Both the position numbers and the translations under genes were made by a program. From NCBI GenBank assembly GCA_030584105.1, contig CP129491.1, forward strand, positions 1,860,001 through 1,924,000: DNA of 64,000 nt. The letters run 5' to 3'. The notes beneath the pieces are model-generated. The model did no database searches and was not told where the DNA came from. It was given only the letters and a program-made list of their open reading frames with translations. This DNA is from UTCHB3 sp002050155. GTDB taxonomy: Bacteria; Bacteroidota; Ignavibacteria; Ignavibacteriales; Ignavibacteriaceae. Position 1 is the first letter of the stretch. Every line of letters starts with the position of its first letter. Positions 25,848 to 34,744 of this stretch are shown here, piece by piece.

Positions 25848-26258
25848 ATGGCTAAGGATATTAATAAAACCGCAAATGAAGACGCTATCGTTAAAGTTAG
25901 TGAAGATAGCTGGAAAGAGGCTTTTGACAGAGAAAACTGGGTGCTGCCCGAAGTTAACCTGATGGAAGATGATGAGGCTTTCTTCGTTATCGCTTCAATG
26001 CCCGGTGTGAGCAAAGATGATGTGAGAATTAAAATTGAAGACGGCAACTTGGTCCTCATGGGTAGAATTGACAGATCGAAATTCGAGGGGAAAAAGATAT
26101 TATTGAAAGAGATCAATACGGGGAATTTCTACCGCAAATTCAAAGTTGCCGATTCAATCGACACTCAAAATGTTGAGGCTTCTTTCAAGGATGGTGAATT
26201 GATTCTTAAACTCGCTAAACACGAGAGAATTAAGCCGAAAACTATTGAAATTAAATAA
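25848..26258 (+). CDS. Small heat-shock protein, Hsp20/alpha-crystallin family (second copy)
   Basis: 136 residues. LMEDDEAFFVIASMPGVSKDDVRIKIEDGNLVLMG and VEASFKDGELILKLAKHE give the alpha-crystallin domain, but it is clearly diverged from the first copy and more acidic at its N-terminus. Its own Shine-Dalgarno (GAAAGGAGAT) is present. Together the two probably form hetero-oligomers or serve different clients (inference). A strong terminator follows 22 bp downstream. Confidence 0.95.
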   Translation: MAKDINKTANEDAIVKVSEDSWKEAFDRENWVLPEVNLMEDDEAFFVIASMPGVSKDDVRIKIEDGNLVLMGRIDRSKFEGKKILLKEINTGNFYRKFKVADSIDTQNVEASFKDGELILKLAKHERIKPKTIEIK

Positions 26259-26280
26259 ATAGTGTCCGACTCATAAAAAA

Positions 26281-26316
26281 AAGAGCGCGAGAGTTTTATC
26301 TTTCGCGCTCTTTTTG
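26281..26316 (+). terminator. Rho-independent terminator of the hsp20 operon
   Basis: AAGAGCGCGA and TCGCGCTCTT form a perfect 10-bp stem with a short AT-rich loop, followed by TTTTTGTTTT on the plus strand. Confidence 0.93.
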
Positions 26317-26400
26317 TTTTAAATCGTACTCATAAAAGGGTGCTTAACATCCCTTCCCGGGATTTTACCCACTGCCGGCAGGTTAGCCGTACTTCGCCCG

Positions 26401-26442
26401 CAGTTTGAATGCCTGGTGTTGCAGTTTGAATGCCCGGTGCTA
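26401..26442 (-). repeat. 21-bp tandem repeat abutting the amidase stop codon
   Basis: CAGTTTGAATGCCTGGTG at 26401 and CAGTTTGAATGCCCGGTG at 26422 form two copies. The second ends exactly at the stop codon (26440-26442). Confidence 0.8.
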
Positions 26443-28905
26443 CTTCATCAGAAGCATTTTCTTTACTTCATAATGAACACCGGAACGGAGTTCATACAGG
26501 TATAATCCACTCGGCAGATCACCCGCTTCAAATGTTATCTGATAGTTACCCGCTTCTTTGAAACCATCAACAAGCGTTTTAACTTTCTGACCCAACGCAT
26601 TATAAACGCTGATTTCAACATTTCCTGAAACAGGAATAGCATATTTAATCACCGTGCTCGGGTTGAATGGGTTCGGGAAGTTTTGCGAAAGCCCGTAAGC
26701 GCCCGGCACGCCTGAAAGCTCATCCTGAACATCAACGGGCCCGTAAACTGTGTATTGCAGGTCATCAAAATAAAGCGTACCGATGTTCTTTTTACCCGGT
26801 GTCAGCGTCAACTGATAACTGTCGATACTAAGAGGTGACTCAAGAACACCGTTTCCAATCCACGAGCCAACCGGGTCGTTTGCCAAATCCCACCGGACGA
26901 GTTTCCAACCGTACCAGTCGATCGTTTTCCATTCGCTGACTTCGTGCCCGCCGGGACCTCCGTCATTAACACAGAAGCGGAATTTATTGCCACTTCCGTC
27001 CCCGAAAAGCATCGTTTCAAGGTAAGTGTTTTGAATCGGGAAAGTAGGCGTGGTCGCCGGGTAATATTCCCTGATAAGCCACTGCGTTGCCAGTAAATCC
27101 CATCCGTAGGTCAGCTTCATCGATTTTGCGGAACCTGTTCCGTGGTTCAGGATAACTCCGTCAAGATAGATGTTTGTGGTGTCTGTCAGGATACCAACGG
27201 TTGAGCCTGACTGCTGTGGCACCCACCAGTTGCCGATTCCGCCGTCGAAATTGTCGATTGTGTAGGTTGTTCCTTGTCCGATGCTACCCATTGTAAACGG
27301 AATTTCAATAGCTTCCTGAATAGCGTTGCCGCTCATATCTTCAATGCCCGGCTCAATTTTAATTAAATATTGCGTGCCCGGCACCAAATCTTCACGAGTG
27401 AAGAGGTTAACGGAAGCAAAATCCGTTCCGGGGTAATATTTTGTTAAAGTCTGAACATTCGCACCGGTCGAAGTGTTTGTGAAGAAAATCTTCCCGCCAA
27501 GTGTCGAAGTTTTTAACGGTTCGTTGAAAGTTAAGTTGATAACGGGGCGTTTTTCAATCACCTGTTCATTCGCCTGCGGATATCTTGCGACAAGTGCCGG
27601 CGGAACCTGGTCGGGTACCCTGGTTGAAAAATTCATCACATACGGGTCGCCGCCGACGCCGTCACCATTTCCGTCAAGCGGATGGTTCGACTTATCCTTA
27701 GCCGTGGCTAAAATTGTCAGCGTGTAATTTGTGGCAAACTGGAACCCGGAAGTGTTGATTACTAATGTCCTCTCGTTAGCGCTCCACGATTTCTGCGGGT
27801 TGCCAACCGTAGGTGCAAAAACCAAAGCATTGTTCACCGAAGCCGTATCCATCGGCCGGCTGAAAGTTATCTGTAAGTTGTTGATTCCCGGATAAAGCGA
27901 GTCACCCACTGCCGGCAGAACAGTCGCTACATAAGGCGGCATCGAGTTAACCATTGCCACATCCTTAAATGTGAAAAATGTATCCGACATCGCAACAGTT
28001 GAGTTGTAGGTATCATATCCCGGTGCACTTACAGAAATCGACTGAATTCCGCCCGGAACGCGCTCGAAATAGTAAAATCCGTTGCGTAAAAGTGTGGAAT
28101 CGGTTGAATATTTATGAAACAATGACTGATAGGTATCCGTTGTGTAAGTTCTTCCGTTAACAGTTACAACGGCACCGTTAATCGGTAAACCGCTTTCAGA
28201 GTCTGTAACAATCCCCGCCATTATGCCCGGATAGGGCCTCTGCTGACCTTTAAATTTAATAATCGACCACCAGAAAGTTTTCGCTTCCAAGCGTTTCCAC
28301 TCGTAGTTCATGTTCAGCTGGTTTTGTTTTGGGTTTGTGTGGAAACCGGCTTCGCTGAGTTCCGACGGCATGTTCGACATTCTGTTCACCCACAGATATG
28401 GTCCCCCCGAAGTGCAGCCATAGAAAGAACAGTCGCCGATTGAACCCCGGACGGTGGTTGTTCTCATCCCTTTTGTAAGGTTGCCTATCATAATATCGCT
28501 CATTGCTTTTCCGCCATTAGGGATTTTTTCCGCTCCACTTGCGTACTGCCCCCAAAGAAGAAGTGTAGTGTTTGCGCTTGCGCCGCCGGCATCGCTGTGA
28601 AGCGAGTGAAACCATGCCGCTCCGAGTGAGTTTGCATAATCTGTCCGCTGGCTCAACGAAACAATCTGAATTGAATCGGTTCTTGTCATGTAAACCGTGT
28701 CAATATCTGTAGAGTCCTGCAAAAACGCCCTGAGATGTCTTCCGACATAAAGCGATTTTTGTGCTTCCGGGTAGTTGTAAATGCCCATATTTTCGTCAGC
28801 ACTGTGCCCGGGGTCAATAACTATATTCCAGCCGGAAAGCCCGGTAATCTGAGCTTGCAGCTGAACGGTTAAAAATAATGCGGCGAGTAATAAAATCTTT
28901 TTCAT
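26440..28905 (-). CDS. Secreted N-acetylmuramoyl-L-alanine amidase with Ig-like repeats and T9SS sorting domain
   Basis: 821 residues. A Sec signal (MKKILLLAALFLTVQLQAQ) is followed by an Amidase_3 domain at about 25-230: VIDPGHS and HSLHSDAGG give zinc histidines, YPEAQKS a zinc glutamate and LSEAGFH the catalytic glutamate. A carboxypeptidase-regulatory-like segment and two SbsA/Big-type Ig repeats (PPYVATVLPAVGDSLYPG; PPALVARYPQANEQV) follow, then a carbohydrate-binding-like region. The end has SQNFPNPFNPSTVIKYAIP and KKMLLMK, a T9SS sorting domain. It probably cleaves peptidoglycan outside the cell. Its start overlaps the stop of the upstream TolB-like gene by 4 bp (ATGA). Confidence 0.9.
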   Translation of the reverse strand: MKKILLLAALFLTVQLQAQITGLSGWNIVIDPGHSADENMGIYNYPEAQKSLYVGRHLRAFLQDSTDIDTVYMTRTDSIQIVSLSQRTDYANSLGAAWFHSLHSDAGGASANTTLLLWGQYASGAEKIPNGGKAMSDIMIGNLTKGMRTTTVRGSIGDCSFYGCTSGGPYLWVNRMSNMPSELSEAGFHTNPKQNQLNMNYEWKRLEAKTFWWSIIKFKGQQRPYPGIMAGIVTDSESGLPINGAVVTVNGRTYTTDTYQSLFHKYSTDSTLLRNGFYYFERVPGGIQSISVSAPGYDTYNSTVAMSDTFFTFKDVAMVNSMPPYVATVLPAVGDSLYPGINNLQITFSRPMDTASVNNALVFAPTVGNPQKSWSANERTLVINTSGFQFATNYTLTILATAKDKSNHPLDGNGDGVGGDPYVMNFSTRVPDQVPPALVARYPQANEQVIEKRPVINLTFNEPLKTSTLGGKIFFTNTSTGANVQTLTKYYPGTDFASVNLFTREDLVPGTQYLIKIEPGIEDMSGNAIQEAIEIPFTMGSIGQGTTYTIDNFDGGIGNWWVPQQSGSTVGILTDTTNIYLDGVILNHGTGSAKSMKLTYGWDLLATQWLIREYYPATTPTFPIQNTYLETMLFGDGSGNKFRFCVNDGGPGGHEVSEWKTIDWYGWKLVRWDLANDPVGSWIGNGVLESPLSIDSYQLTLTPGKKNIGTLYFDDLQYTVYGPVDVQDELSGVPGAYGLSQNFPNPFNPSTVIKYAIPVSGNVEISVYNALGQKVKTLVDGFKEAGNYQITFEAGDLPSGLYLYELRSGVHYEVKKMLLMK

Positions 28906-29825
28906 TTTGCAGCCTCCGCACTAATTTTCATAATTGAACCATCTGTTATATTTGCAAAATAGATGAATTTTCCGTCAGCACTGAATGAAGGATCAATCGG
29001 AAGGAAATGGCTAAAATTCGTAATTTTTGTTTTGTTCGTTCCGTCAGCGTTAACGGTATAAATTTGGGATGAAGTTAGCTGATGCCCATCATCGGTTGTT
29101 AACATATAAGTTACCTTTTTCGAGTCAGGTGACCAGGCACCTCTGTAGCCGGTTCCAAGGTCAATCAAGCCTGTGCCGTCGCTGTTAATGATGTAAAGGT
29201 CGCCCCCCATCACTTCAAAAACCACTTTATTGCCGTCGGGTGAAAGTGCGGCGTTAATGCACCTTTCTCCTTTTACCGGTTCGATCACTCTTTTCTCACC
29301 GGCAGTGGTTGTAACGCTTATTTTATCGTTTTCGATGAATGCTGCAACACCTGCAGGCGAACGCTCTTCGCTGCTGCGGGAAGTGTTGCTGTAAGCATGC
29401 ACTACTCCGTTTTGAAGAAAAAACACCTCACCGCCGGTTGAAACGCCCGGCAAAGTTGTAGTTTTGGTTGAAAATTCGCTTATTTCAACAGGTGCGTTGC
29501 CGTTCAGATAATAGATTGCGGCTCCGTTGCTCCTTTTCATTCCGTCATATTTTGCGGGTCTTGCGACAATTCCGGAATTATCATGGAGCCATGAAAACCC
29601 AAATCCTGCAGCGGGGTCGTCAGTAATTTTAGTAATTTCATTCTTATCGTTCATAATAAAAAGCCCACGGTAGCCCTCCTGTGTGAAAGCAAGCAGCTTC
29701 CCGTCGGGCGATACTTTGGGATTTATGAACATGGTTCCCTCCTGCCTTACGACTAATTCAGGCGCCTGCGCAAAACTGAAAGCCGTAAATATTAGGCTGA
29801 ATAACAACATCTTCTTAAATATCAC
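28902..29825 (-). CDS. TolB/WD40-like periplasmic beta-propeller protein
   Basis: About 307 residues from GTG at 29825, chosen because it gives MIFKKMLLFSLIFTAFSFAQA, a normal signal peptide; ATG at 29810 would lose the basic n-region, and longer frames up to 29933 include a terminator-like hairpin. Repeated S-P-D-G-K and S-A-D-G-K motifs (SPDGKLLAFTQEG, SPDGNKVVFEV, SPDSKKVTYML, SADGKFIYFANI) are those of TolB-type propeller blades. It is translationally coupled to the amidase, so a cell-wall or surface role is likely. Confidence 0.8.
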   Translation of the reverse strand: MIFKKMLLFSLIFTAFSFAQAPELVVRQEGTMFINPKVSPDGKLLAFTQEGYRGLFIMNDKNEITKITDDPAAGFGFSWLHDNSGIVARPAKYDGMKRSNGAAIYYLNGNAPVEISEFSTKTTTLPGVSTGGEVFFLQNGVVHAYSNTSRSSEERSPAGVAAFIENDKISVTTTAGEKRVIEPVKGERCINAALSPDGNKVVFEVMGGDLYIINSDGTGLIDLGTGYRGAWSPDSKKVTYMLTTDDGHQLTSSQIYTVNADGTNKTKITNFSHFLPIDPSFSADGKFIYFANITDGSIMKISAEAAK

Positions 29826-29919
29826 AGTGTCTTTCCTTGATTTAAAAAATTTATTTACGCGCGTAAAATAACGAAAAACAGGGTAAAATTTGGTTGAGTT
29901 ATGTGTGACCTGTATCATA

Positions 29920-29948
29920 AAAAACCCCGGCAATAGGGGTTGCCGGGG
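29920..29948 (-). terminator. Rho-independent terminator of a candidate small RNA or leader
   Basis: On the minus strand CCCCGGCAA and TTGCCGGGG form a perfect 9-bp stem followed by TTTTTT. It lies upstream of the TolB-like gene, not after any coding gene on this strand. Confidence 0.85.
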
Positions 29949-30000
29949 ATCGTCATTAAGGTTGATCTGTCAGGGGAAGAACAGATCAACAAACTTTGTA
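29920..30000 (-). ncRNA. Candidate structured RNA: two hairpins ending in a terminator
   Basis: A perfect 10-bp hairpin (GTTGATCTGT/ACAGATCAAC, 29961-29990) precedes the terminator hairpin by 12 bp on the minus strand. It sits in the gap between divergent genes, so it is either a free-standing small RNA or an attenuator or leader for the TolB-like gene at 29825. The family is unknown and the 5' end is not located. Confidence 0.5.
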
Positions 30001-30093
30001 AACTTCTCATATTTAAATTAACTATTTATTCATAAATATCGCATAAAATATCTATTTTACGGTAACTATTTTTAAATAAAAAGATATTTTGCC

Positions 30094-31269
30094 ATGAAAA
30101 AGATTGTTGTTCTCGGCGCCGGCATGGTCGGTAGGGCTATCGCGCGCGACCTCGCAAACCAGTTTTCGGTTACTTCTGTTGATATTAACGAAGAAAATCT
30201 TGCACTTCTGAAACCTTTTGGGATACAAACGGAGGTTGCCAATTTAACCAACCCCCCTGAAATTGAAAACGCAATCGGCAAAGCCGATCTTGTGGTAAGT
30301 GCTGTCCCCGGTTTTATGGGTAAAAACACAATTGAAGTGGTGCTTGAGAACTCTAAAAATGTTGTTGATATCTCTTTTTTCCCCGAAGATTCTGCTTACT
30401 TGCACGAAATGGCGATGGAATATGGGGTTACCGCTTTTATTGATTTTGGAGTTGCACCGGGCTTGAGTAATCTTTGGTTCGGGAATCAATATTCAAAGGG
30501 TGGCGTTAAATTTCTTGAGTGCATGGTCGGTGGGCTGCCCGTTGAGCGCAAACTCCCATTTCAGTATAAAGCGCCCTTTTCACCCATCGATGTTATTGAG
30601 GAATATACCCGACCCGCAAGGGTGAAAGAAGGGGGCAACATCGTCGTTCGCGAAGCAATGTCTGGAAGTGAACTCGTGCACTTTCCGGGCATCGGTACGC
30701 TTGAAGCTTTTTACACCGACGGGCTGCGCTCTCTTTTGGATACCATTCCAATTGGCGATATGAGGGAACTTACACTTCGGTACCCCGGACACATCGACCT
30801 GATAAAAATGTTGATGTCTGCCGGCTTTTTCTCCGAAGAGGCTTTGGAGATTAAAGGTCAAAAAGTGCCTCCGGTTGATGGTAAAAACAAATCCAAATCA
30901 TTATCGGGTTTATCGGGGCGCAGCGAAAAAGTCCGCCCGATTGATGTTACAACAAAACTTCTTTTTAAAGAGTGGGAGTTGAAACCCGGTGATGAAGAGT
31001 TCACCATTATGCGACTTCGCTCCGTGCGTGAAATTAACGGTGAAGAAGTTGAGTTTACTCAAACCCTTCTGGACAGGTACGACCCTGTTTCGGGGCTTTC
31101 TTCCATGTCCCGCACAACCGGTTATACCTGCACTGCCGGCGTTAGTTTAATTATTAACGGTTTGTTCAACGAGCCGGGCTGCTTCACACCGGAACTCATC
31201 GGCATGCGGGAAGAGTGCTATCAGCATGTCCTCTCACATCTTGAAGCAAGAGGTATTAAGTTCTCTTAA
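30094..31269 (+). CDS. Saccharopine dehydrogenase-family oxidoreductase
   Basis: 391 residues. The N-terminus VVLGAGMVGRAIARDLA is a Rossmann nucleotide-binding loop (G-x-G-x-x-G), and VSAVPGFMG, then IDFGVAPGLSN, are characteristic of saccharopine dehydrogenase/lysine 6-dehydrogenase-like enzymes. These act on lysine or saccharopine with NAD(P)H. A serine- and lysine-rich linker (about 267-285) interrupts the C-terminal domain. It stands alone, divergent from the TolB-like gene. Its last codons are copied downstream in 35-bp units. Confidence 0.88.
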   Translation: MKKIVVLGAGMVGRAIARDLANQFSVTSVDINEENLALLKPFGIQTEVANLTNPPEIENAIGKADLVVSAVPGFMGKNTIEVVLENSKNVVDISFFPEDSAYLHEMAMEYGVTAFIDFGVAPGLSNLWFGNQYSKGGVKFLECMVGGLPVERKLPFQYKAPFSPIDVIEEYTRPARVKEGGNIVVREAMSGSELVHFPGIGTLEAFYTDGLRSLLDTIPIGDMRELTLRYPGHIDLIKMLMSAGFFSEEALEIKGQKVPPVDGKNKSKSLSGLSGRSEKVRPIDVTTKLLFKEWELKPGDEEFTIMRLRSVREINGEEVEFTQTLLDRYDPVSGLSSMSRTTGYTCTAGVSLIINGLFNEPGCFTPELIGMREECYQHVLSHLEARGIKFS

Positions 31270-31343
31270 GTTGCAAACTATTTTAGTTTATGCGGCTATT
31301 TTAAGTTGCGAAATGTTTTAGTCTAAACGGCTATTTTAAAGCC
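31262..31343 (+). repeat. 35-bp tandem repeats including the stop of the saccharopine dehydrogenase-like gene
   Basis: TTAAGTTGC at 31266 (spanning the stop TAA) and at 31301, and TTAAAGCC at 31336, are 35 bp apart. The intervening TTTTAGTT/TCTA and GCGGC/ACGGC words are also repeated. Confidence 0.85.
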
Positions 31344-31447
31344 ACAGTAGTCTTTTTGAATATTTCAGCCTTTAGAATTTTTGGCTTTTTACGCAATATT
31401 AACTTTTTAGAATATCGCAGTTTTATTCCCTCAATTTCCGCTAAAAC

Positions 31448-32956
31448 TTAAACGGATTTTGCAATAATCTCTCGGAAAACTGCATAATCCGGGTCAACTA
31501 ATTGGCTTTGCTTCTGTTTATCTAAACATTCGGCAAGGCGGGGGGGAATTTGGAACTCCGCACCGATGGCTTTTTTAACATCTTCATAAAATTTTGCCGG
31601 GTGCGCCGTTGAAATTACGATGTAATGTGCACCCTCTTTTGAACCGACGGAAAAACTCCCTTTTGAACCGACGGAAAAACTCCCTTTTGAACCGACGGAA
31701 AAACTCCCTTTTGAGCCGACGGCTACCGAGCCAAAATTTGCCGTGCCACCTGTTAGTTCTTCCGCAAAGAGGACGCCAACAGCCGTGTGGGGATCGATTA
31801 AATATCCGTACCTGTTATAAATATCACCAATTTTTGCCAAAGTTTCGGGATCGCCGTAGCTTTTTGCAATCACTTCTGTGCGGATTCTTTCAATATCACC
31901 ATTGAACAGCGCAACAATTCTTTCAATATTGCTGGGGTTTCCCACATCCATAGCGTTCGAGATAGTGGGAATTGTTGCCCTTGCCTCAAAAACACCCGAA
32001 TGCAAATAGTCAGCCAGCGCCTTGTTACTGTTCAGAGCGGCAAAAAACCTGCCGACAGGCAAACCGGCTAATTTGGTTAACAACCCTGCCGTAATGTTTC
32101 CGAGATTTCCGCTTGGTACAACAAAATTTATCCGTTCATATTTTTCAAACAGTTGCAGAAACGCATAAATGTAATATACCGTCTGCGGAAGAAGCCGCGC
32201 AATACTTATAGAATTTGCGGAAGATAAGTAAACTTTTTTACGCAACTCGCTATCTTCAAAAGCTTGCTTAACAAGCCTTTGGCAGTCATCGAAGTTACCT
32301 TTTACCTCAAGCGCAGTTATGTTTTCCCCCATCGTGGTCAGTTGTTGCTCCTGTATTTTGCTGACCATCCCCGAAGGATAAAGAAGCACCACTTCAACAT
32401 TTTCCATACCCAGAAAGCCGTTGGCGACTGCACTTCCTGTATCGCCCGAAGTGGCAACGAGAATTTTGCATTTTTTTCCCTCCTGACGCAAAAGGTGCTC
32501 CATCGTGTTTGCCAGAAAGCGCGCACCAAAATCTTTGAACGCAAGCGTTCTTCCGTGGTAAAGCTCGGCAACGGAAAGGTTATCGCTAAGGGTTGTTACC
32601 TCAACGGGGAAATTAAAGGTTTTTTCTATTATTTCGGCAAAAACTTCTTTTTTGATTCCTGAGGAAAAGAGTTTTTTCTCAATTTCCGGGGCGGAGGGCT
32701 CTTTTTCAATTTCTGAAGCAAAGGTTTCTTTTTCGATCCCTGTGGCAAAAACTTCTTTCTCGATTTCTGAGACAAACGGTTCCAAAAAATAATGCGCCAG
32801 TTCAGGAAGTGATTTTTCTTTCAACTCTTCCGGTTTTTGCAAAATCGAAGGAATCCTTTCCGGTAAAAACAGCCCTCCGTCGGGCGCTAAACCTAATTTA
32901 ACCGCTTCGGTGAATGTGTAAAACTTTTTAGGGTTTCTTGTGCTGTAATATCTCAT
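31448..32956 (-). CDS. thrC: Threonine synthase with two repeat insertions
   Basis: 502 residues, about 70 longer than E. coli ThrC. MRYYSTRN and FTEAVKLGLAPDGGLFLPE open the protein; ELYHGRTLAFKDFGARFL carries the PLP lysine (HGxTxAFKD); TSGDTGSAV binds phosphate. It converts O-phosphohomoserine to threonine. Insertion 1 (about 62-110) is five 9-residue IEKE-type repeats. Insertion 2 (about 412-440) is an 8-residue FSVGSKGS repeat encoded by perfect 24-bp DNA repeats. Both keep the frame and probably sit in surface loops. It is the last gene of thrA-thrB-thrC. Confidence 0.96.
   Translation of the reverse strand: MRYYSTRNPKKFYTFTEAVKLGLAPDGGLFLPERIPSILQKPEELKEKSLPELAHYFLEPFVSEIEKEVFATGIEKETFASEIEKEPSAPEIEKKLFSSGIKKEVFAEIIEKTFNFPVEVTTLSDNLSVAELYHGRTLAFKDFGARFLANTMEHLLRQEGKKCKILVATSGDTGSAVANGFLGMENVEVVLLYPSGMVSKIQEQQLTTMGENITALEVKGNFDDCQRLVKQAFEDSELRKKVYLSSANSISIARLLPQTVYYIYAFLQLFEKYERINFVVPSGNLGNITAGLLTKLAGLPVGRFFAALNSNKALADYLHSGVFEARATIPTISNAMDVGNPSNIERIVALFNGDIERIRTEVIAKSYGDPETLAKIGDIYNRYGYLIDPHTAVGVLFAEELTGGTANFGSVAVGSKGSFSVGSKGSFSVGSKGSFSVGSKEGAHYIVISTAHPAKFYEDVKKAIGAEFQIPPRLAECLDKQKQSQLVDPDYAVFREIIAKSV
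31641..31736 (-). repeat. Perfect 24-bp tandem repeats inside thrC
   Basis: GAACCGACGG occurs at 31641, 31665 and 31689, with GAGCCGACGG at 31713. The first three units are identical, implying recent or actively homogenised expansion. They encode the FSVGSKGS repeat. Confidence 0.95.
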
Positions 32957-33272
32957 TTTATTTCAATATCTAAATTCAGTTTGCTTAAACCAAGTTGCAA
33001 AATTTAATTCCACTTTCGGGAAAATTTTTCAAAAAATTATATCTCATCTTACTTCACCAAACCTCTTGCACTTTTGCGCTTTCATTGTTGATCCCGCTCC
33101 TGAGGTGTGGCGCCCACTCCCCCTTTTCATCTTACCTCTGATACCTCTGCGCCATCGCTGTTGATCCCGCTCCTGAGGTGTGGCGCCCACTCCCCCTTTT
33201 CATCTTACCTCTGATACCTCTGCGCCATCGCTGTTGATCCCGCTCCTGAGGTGTGGCGCCCACTCCCCCTTT
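32957..33272. other. thrC-thrB gap filled largely by 73-bp repeats
   Basis: 316 bp. The first 90 bp (32957-33046) are AT-rich with no gene. The remainder is copies of the thrB 3' end, described separately. No terminator or promoter was recognised; thrC may be read through from thrB. Confidence 0.7.
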
Positions 33273-33300
33273 TCATCTTACCTCTGACAGTTTTGCTCCT
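33047..33300 (-). repeat. 73-bp tandem repeats carrying copies of the thrB C-terminal codons
   Basis: CTTACCTCTGA occurs at 33131, 33204 and 33277 (inside thrB), 73 bp apart, and a degenerate unit starts near 33051. On the minus strand the two clean copies encode INSDGAEVSEVR-stop, where thrB itself ends VNSEGAKLSEVR-stop. The copies therefore differ from the gene mainly by conservative changes. Confidence 0.93.
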
Positions 33301-34580
33301 TCGCTATTGACTGCAGAAAAGGATATATCAACGCTGTACCCGCTTGAACGATATTGTTCTACTATTGACTTAACAAGGATATTCAATTTTCCAACAATTT
33401 CGCTGTGAGTGTTAATTTCTTCGGAACCTTCTGCAAAGTTATTAGTTAAACCATCTTTAAAACCTTCGGTTAAATCATCCGTAAAACCTTCTGCTAAACC
33501 ATTGGTTAAACCTTCCGTAAAACCTTCTGCCATGCCACCGGTTAAATCTTCGCTTAAACCATCCGGCAAACTTTCCGCAAATCTATTAGTTGAACTACCT
33601 GTATAATCGTCGGATAAATCATCTGCTGAACCCTCAACCGGAATTGCTTTATCAGCCTCGCTCTTCAAAGAAATATTTCCCTCCGCTTTTTTGACCGACA
33701 GTTCATCGGCATTAAAAAGTGCGAACATCGTGGGACCCGAACCGGAAATATTAAAAGCAATCGCACCCGCAGCAAGCGCCATTTCTTTAATTTGTGCATA
33801 CCCGGGAATCAGTTTTGAGCGGTAAGGCTCGGCAATAAAATCATCCGAGGCCGCCTGTATTTTAGAAAAATCAGATGTTAATAACCCCGTCACCAACGAC
33901 ATTGCCGCACCGGTTTGCCGGATCGAATCCCCGGTTGGAATATTTTTCGGAAGAATCTCCCGCGCTTCACTTGTTTTAATCTCAATATGAGGGTGAATGG
34001 TCATCACCCTCAAGCCTACGGGTGCCTCTATCCGGAAAAATTGCAGTTTATCAGGGTTATTAATCACCACAAAACCACCCATAAGCGCCGGTATTACATT
34101 ATCTCCGTGCCGGGTGCCGGAAGCAACCATCTCACCCTGCATTGCATATTCAATCAATCGTTCTTTCGGGAGAGGTTCAGCCAAAAGCCCGTTAACAGCC
34201 ATCACCCCCGCAACTGCACTCGAGGCGCTCGAACCCAATCCGCTGCCAACAGGCATTCGTTTGTTTAGGATGATATCCACCCCTTCTCCGGGTGCCTGCT
34301 CATCAATAAATGCTTTAATTGCCATCCCTGCAGTGTTTTTTTCAACTTCGCTGCTCAGGGAAGTGTTGCCGAGTATTGATACAATCCGAACCTCACCCAC
34401 ATCGTTCGCAGTAACGGTAACTTCGTCGCCGACTATACCCTCACTGTGAATTGAGAAACCCATAAGATCGAACCCCGGTCCCACATTAGATACGGTTGGC
34501 GGAGCATAAGCACGGGCATATTTTTTTATAAGCTTTCTTCCCGACATCGTTGCTTCTTGTTCACTGTTTTTTTCGCTCAA
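33273..34580 (-). CDS. thrB: Homoserine kinase with a large repeat insertion
   Basis: 435 residues against about 310 in typical ThrB. APPTVSNVGPGFDLMGFS and MPVGSGLGSSASSAVAG, the GHMP-kinase ATP loop, are intact, as is NISGSGPTMFALFN. It phosphorylates homoserine. About 75 residues (313-387) before the last helix are an acidic G-L-[ATS]-[ENG] rich repeat with a 36-bp DNA period. The conserved C-terminus resumes at EIVGKLNILVKS. It is the middle gene of the thr operon. Its 3' end is duplicated downstream. Confidence 0.95.
   Translation of the reverse strand: MSEKNSEQEATMSGRKLIKKYARAYAPPTVSNVGPGFDLMGFSIHSEGIVGDEVTVTANDVGEVRIVSILGNTSLSSEVEKNTAGMAIKAFIDEQAPGEGVDIILNKRMPVGSGLGSSASSAVAGVMAVNGLLAEPLPKERLIEYAMQGEMVASGTRHGDNVIPALMGGFVVINNPDKLQFFRIEAPVGLRVMTIHPHIEIKTSEAREILPKNIPTGDSIRQTGAAMSLVTGLLTSDFSKIQAASDDFIAEPYRSKLIPGYAQIKEMALAAGAIAFNISGSGPTMFALFNADELSVKKAEGNISLKSEADKAIPVEGSADDLSDDYTGSSTNRFAESLPDGLSEDLTGGMAEGFTEGLTNGLAEGFTDDLTEGFKDGLTNNFAEGSEEINTHSEIVGKLNILVKSIVEQYRSSGYSVDISFSAVNSEGAKLSEVR
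33433..33590 (-). repeat. 36-bp in-frame repeats inside thrB
   Basis: AAACCTTC/AAACCATC-headed units recur every 36 bp on the plus strand, for example AAACCTTCTGCTAAACCATT and AAACCTTCTGCCATGCCACC. Four or so diverged units encode the GLAEGFTDDLTE-type 12-residue repeat. Confidence 0.85.
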
Positions 34581-34744
34581 TCAAAACCCTCATTTTTAGC
34601 TCACTAAAGGCAACAATTTTTGAGTGCATAACAAGTTTTCTCTCTTTTCCACTTCCGGTTTATTTCAACAGGGACATGAAAATAAACTCTGTTTCAGGCG
34701 GCATATCACCCATAAATTATTTTCCACTTCGCCCGTCATCTGTT

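Noticed and set aside
31594..31905. 103-residue plus-strand frame with NRRKNSLL repeats
   Set aside because: It is antisense to the perfect 24-bp repeats of thrC, which has strong family evidence on the minus strand.
33409..33606. 65-residue plus-strand frame rich in KPSVKPS repeats
   Set aside because: It is the reverse reading of the 36-bp repeats within thrB.
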